Shown in pieces: positions 18,535 through 28,670 of a stretch of DNA of 64,000 nt. A model generated the notes under the pieces. That model worked only from the letters and a program-made list of their open reading frames with translations, was not told the origin of the DNA and did not search any database. Every line of letters begins with the position of its first letter. The first letter of the stretch is position 1. This DNA is from RYN-230 sp963713815. Its GTDB lineage: Bacteria > Actinomycetota > Actinomycetes > Streptosporangiales > Streptosporangiaceae. The DNA lies in the NCBI GenBank assembly GCA_963713815.1, contig CAVQNH010000044.1:13948-77947 (forward strand), read 5' to 3'. The position numbers were made by a program, and so were the translations under genes.

Positions 18535-21500
18535 CAGTGGCGGAGGTGCAGAGCCGTCCGGTCTAACCGGAACGGCTAGCGCAGGCGACGCTGGCACTGC
18601 GACTGGTGGGGCACTGCGACTGGTGGCACTGACCCAGCCGGTGGCGGCGAGTCGGCGAGCCCCCAGCGCCGGACCCGCAGGCCCCGCCGGGCCGCGACCC
18701 GCGCGGCCGGTCCGCCGGCCGAGGACGTGGCCCAGGCACCCGTGCCTCCGGTCACCCCGGCGGCGGCCAGTACCGGAGCAGCCAGTACCGGGCCAGCCAG
18801 TTCTGGTGCAGCCAGTACTGGGCCAGCCAGCTCTGGTTCAGCTAGCTCTGGTTCAGCTAGCACCGGTTCAGCTAGCACCGTGCCGTCCGTGAGCGCGCCC
18901 AGCACCCCTGCGGTGGTCTCCTCGCCGGCCGCGACCCCCATGGTCGCCCCGGCTCCCACGGCGACCAGCGGCTCCGGAACGGTGCCGCAGGCCACGTTCC
19001 AGCCGCCGCCGGTCATTTTCCAGCCCCCGGCCGCCGGTGAGCCGGTCCCCGATCGCGCCCGGGTGCGGGACGAGCCCGTCACCGAGGACACCGGGCCGGA
19101 GGAGCCGTCCGCGGATGGTGCCTCCGATGGCACGTCCCGCCGGCGCCGCCGCCGTGGCGGCCGCGGGCGCGGGCATGACGCCGACGGCGAGACTCCGGGC
19201 GAGGACGCCGAGGACGGGGAATCCGCCCCCGCCCGGGGCGGCCGCGAGCCTGGCGAGCGCGGCGGAAAGTCTGCCGAGGCCAAGCAGGCCGACGGCAAGG
19301 CGAGCCAGGGCAAGCAGTCCCGCGGTAAGCAGGCCGAGAGCAAGCAGGCCCAGGCCGAGGGCAAGCCCGGCGGCCCGGAGGACGCGGACGACCGCGGCGA
19401 CGACGACGAGGACGGCGACGACGCCGGTGGCACCAGGCGCCGCAGGCGCCGTCGCCGCCGCGGCTCGTCGGCCGACGGGGAGCCCGCCGCCGACGATCCG
19501 CCGAACACCGTCGTGCACGTCCGGGTGCCGCGCCCGCAGGGCTCCGAGGAGCCGGTGTCCGTCAGCGACGTCAGGTCGGTCCGTGGCTCGACCCGCCTGG
19601 AGGCCAAGCGGCAGCGGCGGCGCGAGGGCCGCGAGTCCGGGCGCCGGCGTCCGCCGGTCATCACCGAGGCCGAGTTCCTGGCCCGGCGGGAGGCCGTGGA
19701 CCGCGTCATGGTCGTCCGGCAGCAGAATGACCGGACGCAGATCGCCGTGCTCGAGGACGGCGTGCTCGTCGAGCACTACGTGGACAACAACACGCACCAG
19801 TCCATGGTCGGCAACGTGTACCTGGGCAAGGTGCAGAACGTGCTGCCCTCCATGGAGGCGGCCTTCGTGGACGTGGGCAAGGGCCGCAACGCGGTCCTGT
19901 ACGCCGGCGAGGTCAACTTCGACGCCAGCGGGCTGGAGGGTGACTCCAAGCGGATCGAGTCCGCGCTCAAGTCCGGCCAGGCCGTCCTGGTCCAGGTGAC
20001 CAAGGACCCGGTGGGGCACAAGGGCGCGCGGCTGACCAGCCAGGTGAGCCTGCCCGGCCGCTACCTGGTCTACGTGCCGGGCGGCTCCATGATGGGCATC
20101 AGCCGCAAGCTGCCGGACAAGGAGCGCACCCGGCTCAAGCAGATCCTCAAGCAGGTCATGCCGGACGGCGCGGGCGTGATCGTGCGCACCGCCGCGGAAG
20201 GCGCCACCGAGGAAGAACTGTCCCGGGACGTGGCCCGGCTGGCCGCGCAGTGGGAAGCCATCGAGCAGAAGTCCAAGACCGCCAACGCGCCGGACCTGCT
20301 GTACAGCGAGCCCGACCTGACCATCCGCGTGGTCCGGGACATCTTCAACGAGGACTTCGCGTCGCTGGTCGTGGCGGGGGACGAAGGCTGGGATCTCGTC
20401 CACGAATACGTCCAGTACGTGGCCCCGCACCTGGCCGAGCGGCTCACCCACTGGACGGACGACGACGAGGACGTGTTCGCCCGGTACCGGATCGACGAGC
20501 AGTTGGCCAAGGCGCTGGAGCGCAAGGTGTGGCTGCCCAGCGGCGGTTCCCTGGTCATCGACAACACCGAGGCCATGACGGTGGTCAACGTCAACACCGG
20601 GAAGTTCACCGGACAGGGCGGGAACCTCGAAGAGACCGTCACCCGGAACAATCTGGAGGCCGCCGAGGAGATCGTCCGGCAGCTCCGGCTGCGGGACGTC
20701 GGCGGCATCATCGTGATCGACTTCATCGACATGGTCCTGGAGAGCAATCGCGAGCTGGTGCTGCGCCGGATGCTGGAATGCCTGGCCCGGGACCGCACCA
20801 AGCACCAGGTCGCCGAAGTCACCTCGCTCGGCCTCGTGCAGATGACCCGCAAGCGGGTCGGAGCCGGGCTGCTGGAGGCGTTCTCCGAGCCGTGCGACTG
20901 CTGTAACGGGCGCGGCCGGATCATCTCCCTCGACCTGACCGAGCCGGCCGGCACGGGCCAGCGGAGCCGCTCCGGCGGCGACGACGGCCGCCAGTCCGGC
21001 GGGGGCCGCCAGGACCGGAACGGCCGCGCGGACCGGAACGGGCACCAGGACCGCAACGGCCGGTCCGACCGGAACGGCCAGGAGAAGAACGGCCAGGACA
21101 AGAGCGGCCAGGACAAGAGCGGCCGCGGCGACCGGAACGGCCAGCAGGACCGCAACGGCCGCCAGGACCCTCCGGCTGCGGATGACGACGCGGCCGGCGC
21201 CCCGGACGGCGGCGAGGCAGCCGCTGGCGAGTCGGCGGCCGCGCTGCTGGTCGCCACACCCGGGGAGCGCCAGGGTGGCCGCCGCCGGCGCCGTGCGGCG
21301 ACCCGGCCCGCCGGGGCGCCCGACGCCCCGCCCGAGTCCGCGCCGTCTGAGCCGGTCTCGTCCGGAGTTGCCCCGGCCGGGACAGCACCGGCGGAAGCCA
21401 CCCCGGATGCGGGGTCGGCCCGGGACGCCGTGGTCCCGGTGGAAGGGCAGGCCGCCGAGGCCGTGCTCCCCACGGAGACCGTGCCCGCCACGGAGACCGC

Positions 21501-21921
21501 GCCCGCAACCGGGACTGCGCCTGCAACTGAGACCGTGCCTGCAACTGAGACCGCGCCCGCAACTGAGACCGTGCCCGCAACCGCGCCGGCCTCGGAGTCT
21601 GAGCCCGCCGTGGAGCCGAACCCGGCTGCGGAAGGACTGACGGCTGCGGACGCGGCGTCGGCGGTGTCCTCATGGCCCGCGGGCGATGCGCCTGTCCCGG
21701 CGGAAGCACCGCCGGCCCCGGACGTCACGCCTGAGCCGTACCCCGCGCCGGGGTCCGGCTCCGGGCCGGCGGACCAGGGCAGTCCTGCCGCGGACACCGG
21801 CCGCCGCCCCGCGGACGGTGACACCCGCCCGGCGGATGGCGACGGTCAGCCCGCGGACACCTACAGCCCTCCCGCGGACGAGGGCTCAGCTGCCACGGAC
21901 GAGGAGCACCCGCCTTTCTGA
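18479..21921 (+). CDS. rne: Ribonuclease E/G, with a 17-bp tandem duplication breaking the N-terminal frame
   Basis: Endoribonuclease of RNA turnover. ATG 18479 begins MLETELNDSQQNE, the usual actinobacterial start region. The frame then breaks where the 17-mer GGCACTGCGACTGGTGG occurs twice (about 18592-18625). Removing one copy restores the run into the conserved PQRRTRRPRR segment (about 1141 aa). A Ser/Thr/Ala repeat tract, basic and acidic linkers, an S1 domain (FVDVGKGRNAVLYAGEVNF), the catalytic region (VVNVNTGKFTG, IIVIDFIDM) and the zinc-link CDCCNGRGRI follow. The C-terminus is a long Asn/Arg/Gly then Ala/Thr/Pro-rich tail (ATETVPATETAP). Without the N-terminal part, translation could start at GTG 18727. 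Confidence 0.9.
18592..18625. repeat. Perfect 17-bp tandem duplication in rne
   Basis: GGCACTGCGACTGGTGG occurs twice head to tail. Seventeen is not a multiple of three, so the second copy shifts the RNase E frame. It may be a real slippage allele or an assembly artefact. Confidence 0.8.
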
Positions 21922-21927
21922 TAGCCT
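21922..21927 (+). promoter_or_regulatory. Putative rplU -10 box with a leader of about 245 nt
   Basis: TAGCCT overlaps the rne stop region and fits TANNNT. The 258 bp from here to rplU hold no credible gene and would form a long 5' leader. No known riboswitch or protein-leader motif was recognised. Confidence 0.35.
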
Positions 21928-22179
21928 GAGTGGTCGGTGCACATAGCGGATCGGGCCTCGCGGCCCGCCGCCAGTGTGCGAGGCAGGCCCCCGTCCGATG
22001 CCCGCCCAGTGCAGGCGCTAGTCACGTTCACGTGCTAGCCACTGCAGCAGGCGGCACGGTGGGTCCGCGCCAGGCAGAAACCCGGGACCAGGCCATGCGG
22101 CCCGGTCCACCCTGACGAGAGAGCGGCCCCGGCCGCATGAGGCCGCGGCCCAGCCGCGAAGGCAGAGAGCGAGTTCTCG

Positions 22180-22548
22180 GTGTACGCGATCGTGCGCTGC
22201 GGTGGCAGGCAGGAGAAGGCGGCGGTGGACGACGTGCTCACCGTCAACACGTTGGCGGGTGACGTCGGGTCCAGCGTGACGCTGACCGCGCTGCTCGTCG
22301 TCGATGATGGCAACGTCATCAGCGACGCGGCCGAGCTGGACCGCTACCAGGTCACGGCGGAGATCCTGGGCCCGGTCGCCGGCCCCAAGATCAACATGAT
22401 CCAGTACAAGAACAAGACCGGGTACCGGCGGCGCCTGGGCCACCGGCAGCACTACACCCAGCTGAAGATCACCGGCATCGGCGCGGCCAAGAAGAGCGCC
22501 GCGAAGAGCAGCGCCGGGAAGAGCAGCGCCGCCAAGAAGGAGAGCTGA
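22180..22548 (+). CDS. rplU: 50S ribosomal protein L21 with a Lys/Ala/Ser tail
   Basis: Large-subunit protein bound to 23S rRNA. The start is GTG 22180 (MYAIVRCGGRQEKAAVDD), and the family signature KNKTGYRRRLGHRQHYT is complete. The 122 residues exceed the usual 102-105 because of a C-terminal KKSAAKSSAGKSSAAKK extension, which resembles basic tails seen on some actinobacterial ribosomal proteins. rpmA follows after 6 bp. Confidence 0.97.
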   Translation: MYAIVRCGGRQEKAAVDDVLTVNTLAGDVGSSVTLTALLVVDDGNVISDAAELDRYQVTAEILGPVAGPKINMIQYKNKTGYRRRLGHRQHYTQLKITGIGAAKKSAAKSSAGKSSAAKKES

Positions 22549-22554
22549 GCTGAC

Positions 22555-22833
22555 GTGGCACACAAGAAGGGCGCGTCGTCCAGCCGGAACGGCCGTGACT
22601 CCGCGGCGCAGCGGCTCGGCGTCAAGCGTTTCGGCGGGCAGCAGGTCAACGCGGGCGAGATCATCGTGCGCCAGCGCGGTACGCACTTCCACCCCGGGCC
22701 GGGCGTCGGCCGCGGCGGTGACGACACCCTGTTCGCGCTGGTCGCGGGCAAGGTCACGTTCGGGAGCGTGCGCCGCCGCCGGGCGATAAGCGTGATCGCG
22801 GCCGAGCCGGGTGACACCCCGGCGGCGGAATAA
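22555..22833 (+). CDS. rpmA: 50S ribosomal protein L27
   Basis: Large-subunit protein whose N-terminus reaches the peptidyl transferase centre. The protein begins MAHKKGASSSRNGRDSAAQR, so no cleavable Firmicutes-type leader is present. GTG 22555 lies 6 bp after rplU in the standard rplU-rpmA-obgE order. Confidence 0.97.
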   Translation: MAHKKGASSSRNGRDSAAQRLGVKRFGGQQVNAGEIIVRQRGTHFHPGPGVGRGGDDTLFALVAGKVTFGSVRRRRAISVIAAEPGDTPAAE

Positions 22834-22864
22834 GGTCCGCCCGGAAGCGATTCGTCAGACATAG

Positions 22865-22907
22865 GCATCAGGGCAGGGGCGGACCGGTGGCGGTCCGCCC
22901 CTGATGC
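22865..22907 (+). terminator. Hairpin terminator after rpmA
   Basis: A 10-bp perfect stem GGGGCGGACC / GGTCCGCCCC with a GGTGGC loop is extended, past a bulge, by GCATCA / TGATGC. It lies 32 bp after the rpmA stop and would separate rplU-rpmA from obgE. Confidence 0.75.
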
Positions 22908-23032
22908 ATGTGAGCGCAGGATCCGGCGGCCGCGGACGGACCGTTGGGAATGAACGGGAATCAACCTGGCCCTCGCCGAGAGCGGCTGATGGGCTGTGAG
23001 GCTAGTGGGCTGTGACCCCGAGAGGAGGGGCA

Positions 23033-24412
23033 GTGGCAGAGTTCGCAGATCGGGCGGTCCTGCGCATCAAGGCAGGTAACGGCGGGCACGGCTGCGCCTC
23101 CGTCCACCGTGAGAAGTTCAAGCCGCTGGGCGGCCCGGACGGGGGCAACGGGGGCCGCGGCGGCAACGTGATCCTCGAGGTGCATCCCAGCGTGGCCACG
23201 CTGCTCGACTTCCAGCGCCGGCCGGTGCGCAAGGCGGGCAACGGCACGCAGGGCTCCGGGTCCAACCGCAACGGCGCGGCCGGCGATGACCTGGTGGTCC
23301 GGGTACCGAACGGGACCGTGGTCAGTACCGAGGACGGCGAGGTCCTGGCCGACCTGACCGGGGCCGGAACCCGGTTCGTGGCCGCTGAGGGTGGCCATGG
23401 TGGCCTCGGCAACGCAGCCCTGTCCTCGATGAAGCGCAAGGCCCCCGGGTTCGCGCTGCGCGGCGAGCCGGGCGCGGAGTGCTCCCTGATCCTCGAGCTC
23501 AAGACCGTGGCCGATGCGGGCCTGGTGGGCTTCCCCAACGCAGGCAAGTCCTCGCTGATCGGGGCGCTGTCCGCGGCCAGGCCTACGGTCGGCGACTATC
23601 CGTTCACCACGCTGACCCCGCACCTGGGCGTGGTGGAGGCGGGCGACATCCAGTTCGTCGCGGCGGACGTGCCCGGCCTGATCCCCGGGGCCAGCCAGGG
23701 CAAGGGCCTGGGGCTGGAGTTCCTCCGCCACGTGGAGCGCTGCCTGGTGCTGGTGCACGTGCTGGACTGCACCGCCCCGGAGACCAGCGGGGACACCGGC
23801 CGCAACCCGGTCGCCGACTTCGACGTGATCGAGGCCGAGCTCGACGCCTACGAGAACGTCACCGGCGCGGACCTGCGGGACCGGCCCCGGATCGTGGTGC
23901 TGAACAAGATCGACGTGCCGGCCGCCCGGGAGGTGGCCGCGCAGGCCGAGCCGGAGCTGGCCGCCCGCGGGCTGACCGTGTGCCAGGTCTCCGCGGCGAC
24001 CAGGGAAGGGGTCCGCGAACTCGCGTTCGCGCTGGCCGCGGTGGTCGCCGAGGTCCGCGCGGCCGCTCCCGTCGAGGAACCGACCCGGCGGGTGATCCGG
24101 CCGCGGCCCGCCGCGGGGCCCGAGTTCGAGATCGAACGGTCCGGGGAGAACACGTTCCTGGTCCGGGGCGACAAGCCGTGGCGCTGGGTCCAGCAGACCG
24201 ACTTCGCGAACGAGGAGGCCGTCGGCTACCTCGCCGACCGGCTGGCCAAGCTGGGGGTGGAGGCAGCCCTGGCCGAGGCCGGCGCGGAAGACGGCGCCGA
24301 GGTCATGATCGGCAACGGCGAGGAGGCCGTGGTCTTCGACTGGGACCCCGACATCCCCGCCGGCCAGGGCGGCCGCGGCCCCCGGGGCACCGACCGCCGC
24401 CTCGCGCCCTGA
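23033..24412 (+). CDS. obgE: GTPase Obg
   Basis: Large-subunit assembly and stress GTPase. The glycine-rich Obg fold has KAGNGGHGCASVHREKF and GGNGGRGGNV; the G domain has G1 GFPNAGKSSLIGAL, G3 DVPGLIPGA and G4 NKID; a C-terminal OCT domain follows (residues 350-430). GTG 23033 has GAGGAGGGG upstream and is preferred over the frame extension from 23012. The 459-residue length is normal for actinobacteria. Confidence 0.97.
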   Translation: MAEFADRAVLRIKAGNGGHGCASVHREKFKPLGGPDGGNGGRGGNVILEVHPSVATLLDFQRRPVRKAGNGTQGSGSNRNGAAGDDLVVRVPNGTVVSTEDGEVLADLTGAGTRFVAAEGGHGGLGNAALSSMKRKAPGFALRGEPGAECSLILELKTVADAGLVGFPNAGKSSLIGALSAARPTVGDYPFTTLTPHLGVVEAGDIQFVAADVPGLIPGASQGKGLGLEFLRHVERCLVLVHVLDCTAPETSGDTGRNPVADFDVIEAELDAYENVTGADLRDRPRIVVLNKIDVPAAREVAAQAEPELAARGLTVCQVSAATREGVRELAFALAAVVAEVRAAAPVEEPTRRVIRPRPAAGPEFEIERSGENTFLVRGDKPWRWVQQTDFANEEAVGYLADRLAKLGVEAALAEAGAEDGAEVMIGNGEEAVVFDWDPDIPAGQGGRGPRGTDRRLAP

Positions 24413-24436
24413 TCGTCGCGGGCACCCGCCCCCGAT

Positions 24437-24478
24437 CGTGGTCGGAAAACGTCGCTCTCACGGCGCTTTCCGACCACG
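24437..24478. terminator. 12-bp inverted repeat after obgE
   Basis: CGTGGTCGGAAA and TTTCCGACCACG form a perfect 12-bp stem around an 18-nt loop, 24 bp after the obgE stop. It could terminate obgE transcripts. Confidence 0.5.
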
Positions 24479-24572
24479 GTCACCACGCCCCGCCGCTGCG
24501 CTGCGGCTGATGCGACTGGAGGGGCTGGAGGGATACTTCAGGGACGGTTCAGGCGTCGAGCCCGGAACTGGG

Positions 24573-24632
24573 GCTTTCGTGATCATGGGTTTGGTGTTGT
24601 TATAGCGACACCAAACCCATGATCACGAAAGC
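24573..24632. repeat. 25-bp perfect inverted repeat with a 10-nt loop
   Basis: The arms 24573-24597 and 24608-24632 are exact reverse complements and start GCTTTCGTGATCATGGG. The loop is TGTTATAGCG. The arms are much richer in A+T than the flanks and the stem is longer than an ordinary terminator, which suggests a small mobile or REP-like repeat between obgE and proB. Confidence 0.85.
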
Positions 24633-24691
24633 GTCCCTGGTGGCCGTAATGCTGGTGAGGTTTCTGTGATGTGTGTGGCTGGAGGGGCGGC

Positions 24692-25927
24692 GTGGCGGGG
24701 CTGAGTGACCAGACTGGGGGAAGTCGCGGGCCGGCGGCGGGGGAGCAGCGGTGGCCGGGGATCGCGGAGGCCAGCCCGGTGGTGGTCAAGGTGGGGTCGT
24801 CGTCGCTGACGACGGCGCGGGGCGGGATCGACGAGGACCGGATCGCCGCCCTGGCCGACGCGCTCGCGGCCCGGGCCCACGGCGGCAGCCAGGTCGTGCT
24901 GGTCTCGTCCGGCGCCATCGCCGCCGGGCTGGCCCCGCTCGGGCTGCCGCGCCGGCCCCGTGACCTGGCCACCCAGCAGGCTGCCGCCAGCGTGGGGCAG
25001 GGCCTGCTGGTCGCCCGGTACACCGCGGCCTTCGGCCGGCACGGGGTCCGCACCGGCCAGGTGCTGCTCAGCGCCGACGACCTGATGCGCCGCGCGCACT
25101 ACCGCAACGCCCAGCGCACGCTGAGCCGGCTCCTCGAACTCGGGATCCTGCCGATCGTCAACGAGAACGACACGGTGGCCACGGACGAGATCCGGTTCGG
25201 CGACAACGACCGGCTGGCCGCGCTCGTCGCGCACGTGGTCCGGGCCGGGGCCCTCATCCTGCTATCCGACGTGGACGCCCTGTACGACGCCGACCCGCGG
25301 CAGCCCGGCGCCCGGCGGATCGCCGAGGTACGCAGCCGCGACGACCTGGCCGGGGTGACGCTGGGCCGGGTCGGCGCGGGCGGCAGCGTCTCGCCGGGCG
25401 CGGGTGCGGGCGGGACGGGCCCGGCCGGCACGGGCCCGGTCGGCACGGGCGGGATGGTCACCAAGGTGGACGCGGCCATGATCGCGACCGAGGCGGGCAT
25501 CCCGACCGTGGTGGCCAGCGCCGCCGCCGCGCGGGAGGTGCTGGCGGGGGAGCCGCAGGGGACCTACTTCGCGCCCGGCGCCCGGCGGCCGCCCCGGGCC
25601 CGGCAGCTGTGGCTGGCCCATGCCGCCGCCAGCCATGGCCGGCTGCTGCTGGACGAGGGCGCGGCCAAGGCCATCGAGGCCGGCCGCGCGTCGTTGCTGC
25701 CCGCCGGGATTACCGGCGTGGAGGGCGGGTTCGACGCGGGCGACCCGGTTGACCTGTGTGGCCCAGACGGCCGGGTGATCGCCCGGGGCCTGGTGAACTA
25801 CGACGCGTCCGAGATCCCGGCCATGATGGGCCGCTCCACGCACGAACTGGCCGCCCAGCGGGGCCCCGAGTACGAGCGCGAGATCGTGCACCGCGACGAC
25901 CTCGTCCTGCTCAGGACCCCCCGCTGA
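24692..25927 (+). CDS. proB: Glutamate 5-kinase with PUA domain
   Basis: First enzyme of proline synthesis, phosphorylating glutamate. The amino acid kinase domain has VVVKVGSSSL, LVSSGAIAAGL, NENDTVA and RFGDNDRLAALVA; a PUA domain occupies about the last 100 residues. A Gly/Pro-rich insert (GAGAGGTGPAGTGP) lies before GMVTKVDAA. GTG 24692 follows GGAGGGG with good spacing and is chosen over ATG 24671. proA is not adjacent. The gene converges on the protease gene, with stops 13 bp apart. Confidence 0.95.
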   Translation: MAGLSDQTGGSRGPAAGEQRWPGIAEASPVVVKVGSSSLTTARGGIDEDRIAALADALAARAHGGSQVVLVSSGAIAAGLAPLGLPRRPRDLATQQAAASVGQGLLVARYTAAFGRHGVRTGQVLLSADDLMRRAHYRNAQRTLSRLLELGILPIVNENDTVATDEIRFGDNDRLAALVAHVVRAGALILLSDVDALYDADPRQPGARRIAEVRSRDDLAGVTLGRVGAGGSVSPGAGAGGTGPAGTGPVGTGGMVTKVDAAMIATEAGIPTVVASAAAAREVLAGEPQGTYFAPGARRPPRARQLWLAHAAASHGRLLLDEGAAKAIEAGRASLLPAGITGVEGGFDAGDPVDLCGPDGRVIARGLVNYDASEIPAMMGRSTHELAAQRGPEYEREIVHRDDLVLLRTPR

Positions 25928-25940
25928 GTTAGCCAGCCAG

Positions 25941-26990
25941 TCAGTTGTCGTCGCCGCTGCTGCTGCCGCCGCCCCGCTGACCGAAGATGTTCCCGAACAG
26001 CGACTGGCCGGTCCCCACGGCGGTCTCCGCGACCCCTTTGACCAGCCCGATGAACGGGTCCGAGCTCCGATTCCAGGAGTCCTGGTAGGACTTGGCCGCG
26101 GACACGAATTCGTCCTGCACCGAGGCGTCCGCGTCGTCCTCGCGGCGCGGGTAGTTGCCGGCCAGGATCGCCTCGTACTCGCCCTCGGCCACCCAGCGGT
26201 CCAGCTCCGCGAACCGCACCACCGCGAACGGGTGCGTCGTGCCCAGCATCTGCAGCATCTTGAGGAAGCCTTCCCGTACGTCCGGGACGGCGTCATACTC
26301 GTGGGCCTGCTTGAGGAACTCGTCGGGACTGAGCTCGGAGATCCGCGCGCCGCCGGCGATCTTCATCAGGGCCCGGCGCCCAGCCCCCGGGTCCTGGCTG
26401 GCCAGCACGCCGGCCCGGTCACAGGACAGCTCGGACTTGCGGTACCACTCCTCCAGCCCGGCGATGATCACCTTCAGGCTGATGTAGCCGATGGCGAACC
26501 AGGCCAGCCGGGCCGCCAGCGAGGTCAGGATGTACAGCATGGTCCGGTACACGGCGTGCCCGGACAGCACGTGGCCGAGCTCATGCCCGATCACGAAGCG
26601 GTGCTCCTCGGCGTCCAGCAGGTCGACCAGGCCGGTCGTGATGACGATGAACGGCTTGTCGGAGCCCAGGGTCATCGCGTTCGGCATCGGGTCCTGGGTG
26701 ATGAAGAGCTCGGGCACCTCGGGCAGGTCCAGGATGGCGGAGCCATCCAGCAGCAGCTGGTAGAGGTGGGGATACTGCTCGTTCGAGGCCCGTACCGAGC
26801 TGGCCAGGAACATCAAGCGCAGGTTCCGGTCGCTGAACAGCGAGGCCAGACGCTTGAGCAGCGCGTCGAAGCCGGTGAGTTTACGCAGCGCTACCAGCGC
26901 CGTCCGGTCAGCGGGGTGCTCGTAGGCACGGGAGCTGATCCCGGGAAGGCGGACGCGGGCACGATCCGGCACTGAGGTCATACCAGCCAT
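25941..26990 (-). CDS. M48-family zinc metallopeptidase
   Basis: HtpX/Ste24-like membrane protease. HEXXH appears as GHELGHVLSG near residue 136, with a downstream Glu/Asp region KSELSCDRAGVL typical of the family's third zinc ligand. Two hydrophobic helices follow the motif (LYILTSLAARLAWFAIGYISL). The start is ATG 26990 (MAGMTSVPD) with AAGGGG upstream. The C-terminal 60 residues are a flexible tail ending in Gly/Ser (GQRGGGSSSGDDN). The substrate is unknown; quality control of membrane proteins is the usual role. Confidence 0.9.
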   Translation of the reverse strand: MAGMTSVPDRARVRLPGISSRAYEHPADRTALVALRKLTGFDALLKRLASLFSDRNLRLMFLASSVRASNEQYPHLYQLLLDGSAILDLPEVPELFITQDPMPNAMTLGSDKPFIVITTGLVDLLDAEEHRFVIGHELGHVLSGHAVYRTMLYILTSLAARLAWFAIGYISLKVIIAGLEEWYRKSELSCDRAGVLASQDPGAGRRALMKIAGGARISELSPDEFLKQAHEYDAVPDVREGFLKMLQMLGTTHPFAVVRFAELDRWVAEGEYEAILAGNYPRREDDADASVQDEFVSAAKSYQDSWNRSSDPFIGLVKGVAETAVGTGQSLFGNIFGQRGGGSSSGDDN

Positions 26991-27103
26991 GCTAGGCCCC
27001 TTGCCGAGTAGTGCCGGCCTGGGCCCACCAATTCCCGGTGTCCCGGCCGGCCCGCCGTGATTACGCCATTTCCTCCTGCGCCATGACCGGAGCATCACCC
27101 TGA

Positions 27104-28566
27104 TCATGGGAGATGGGGTCCGCGGGGGCGGCGGTTCGGCGGCCAGAACGCGGCGGCCAGCAGCACCAGCACCAGGCCCGTGCTGGGGTCGGTGCCCTGC
27201 CCGGTCAGGATCCCGCCGAAGTTCTCCCCGAGGACCCAGATCGCCACGCCCACGATCACGCTGAGCAGCAGGGCGGGCCGGGTGGTGGCGGACCAGAACA
27301 CCCCCAAGCCCGCCGCAACGAAAACCACCGTGAGGCCGATGCTGATCGCCAGGCCCTGGCCGGACGCGGCGCTGGCCAGGCCCCGGTCCAGGCCGGCGAT
27401 CCACCCCGGTTCCCCGGAGGCCAGGCCCGCGAACGTATCGCGTACCGCGCCCGGGGCCCGGCTGACTCGCCTGCAGCATGAAGTACGCGGAGCTGCCCCA
27501 CAGCGCCAGCCAGCAGAGGCGGGCCCCGGTCAGGCCGAGGGGGCTGCCCGCGGCGACCGGATCGCGCCGGGTCCTGCCCAGCCCGGGCCGCACGGGCCGC
27601 GGAGGGCCAGGCCAGGACAGCGATCAGCCCGTAGAGGATCACGGCCCCGGGCGCACCGGTGAGCGGGCTGGCCGAGCCACTGAGCACGCCGCCCAGCCCC
27701 TCGCCGAACCACCACACGGCCAGCGCCCAGACGACGCTGCCGGCCAGTCCCGCCCGCACCGCGGGCCGCCACAGCAGCGCGGCGCCCAGCAGCAGCTGGG
27801 TGACAGCGAACGCGGTGTTCCAGGCCCCTGGGGCGTGCAGGATCAGCCGGGTGAAGGCCAGGGCGGGGCCGGTGACCCCGGCGGGGCTGCCCATGTAGGC
27901 AGGCATGAGGATCTGGTTCACGAAGCCCCGGCCGAACATGAACGGCTGGAGCTGCAGCGCGCCGTCGGCCAGCCACAGGACACCGAGGGCGATCTGGATG
28001 CCGCGCCGCAGCCCGGTCGATTCACGGTCGGCGGCCCAGGCCAGCAGGCCGGACGAGGCGTCCCGGCGGACCAGGGTCCGCTGGGCCGAGGCCGGCGCGA
28101 ACATGGTGGCGAAGGCCAGCGCCGACCCGGCGGCGGCGACCCACAAGCCGGGGCCGCTGCGCGCGGCCACCATCGAGTCGGTGCTCAGCGACCGCATGCT
28201 GGCCGCGAGCTGGAGGAGCAGGAAGCCGGAGAACCCGGTGGCCAGGAAGCCGCCGAGGCCGATCAGCCACCGGGACCCTCGCCCGCCGCGCAGGAGGTGG
28301 GCGAGGCCGGCCAGGGCGATGACGGCCCCGGCGGCAGCCAGGATCCGCCCGTTGCTGCCACGCACCCCGGGGATGCCGATCAGCCCGGCGAACGTGAACA
28401 CCCAAGGCAGGAACGCCCCGGTAATCATGATGGTCCCGGCGGCGAGGCCGCCGAGCCCGACGGCCCCGCGCCAGCTGCGCAGTGCCCTCCAGCTACGCCG
28501 TGCCCGGATCCCGGTAACCGCGGTCCGGGCCTGGGCCCGGGCGGCGTCCATGGGCTGGTTAACCAT
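27104..28566 (-). CDS. Polytopic membrane protein of unknown function, two apparent frameshifts
   Basis: ATG 28566 (MVNQPMDAARAQ) has GAGAGGTG upstream. Three successive reading frames on this strand each continue the same hydrophobic protein. Extra bases near 27590 (GCGGCCCGGGC) and 27455 (GGGCCCCGGG) would explain both shifts; deleting one base at each gives an uninterrupted 486-aa product with about ten to twelve helices. A conserved-looking motif is LQLQPFMFGRGFVNQIL. No family was recognised. Because all three frames stay coding-like, sequencing indels are more likely than decay. It may be co-expressed with the M48 protease gene 114 bp downstream. Confidence 0.7.
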
Positions 28567-28670
28567 GCGTGGCACCTCTCGTGCGGACGGGTGGACGGGT
28601 CGGATGGGTCGCGAGGGGATGGCGCTGGCCGCACCCAGGGTCAGGCGCGGCCAGCGCCGGCGAGCGGGTG

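Noticed and set aside
18868..21045. Long minus-strand frame of 725 codons opposite rne
   Set aside because: Shadow of the RNase E coding sequence, whose motifs are clear on the plus strand.
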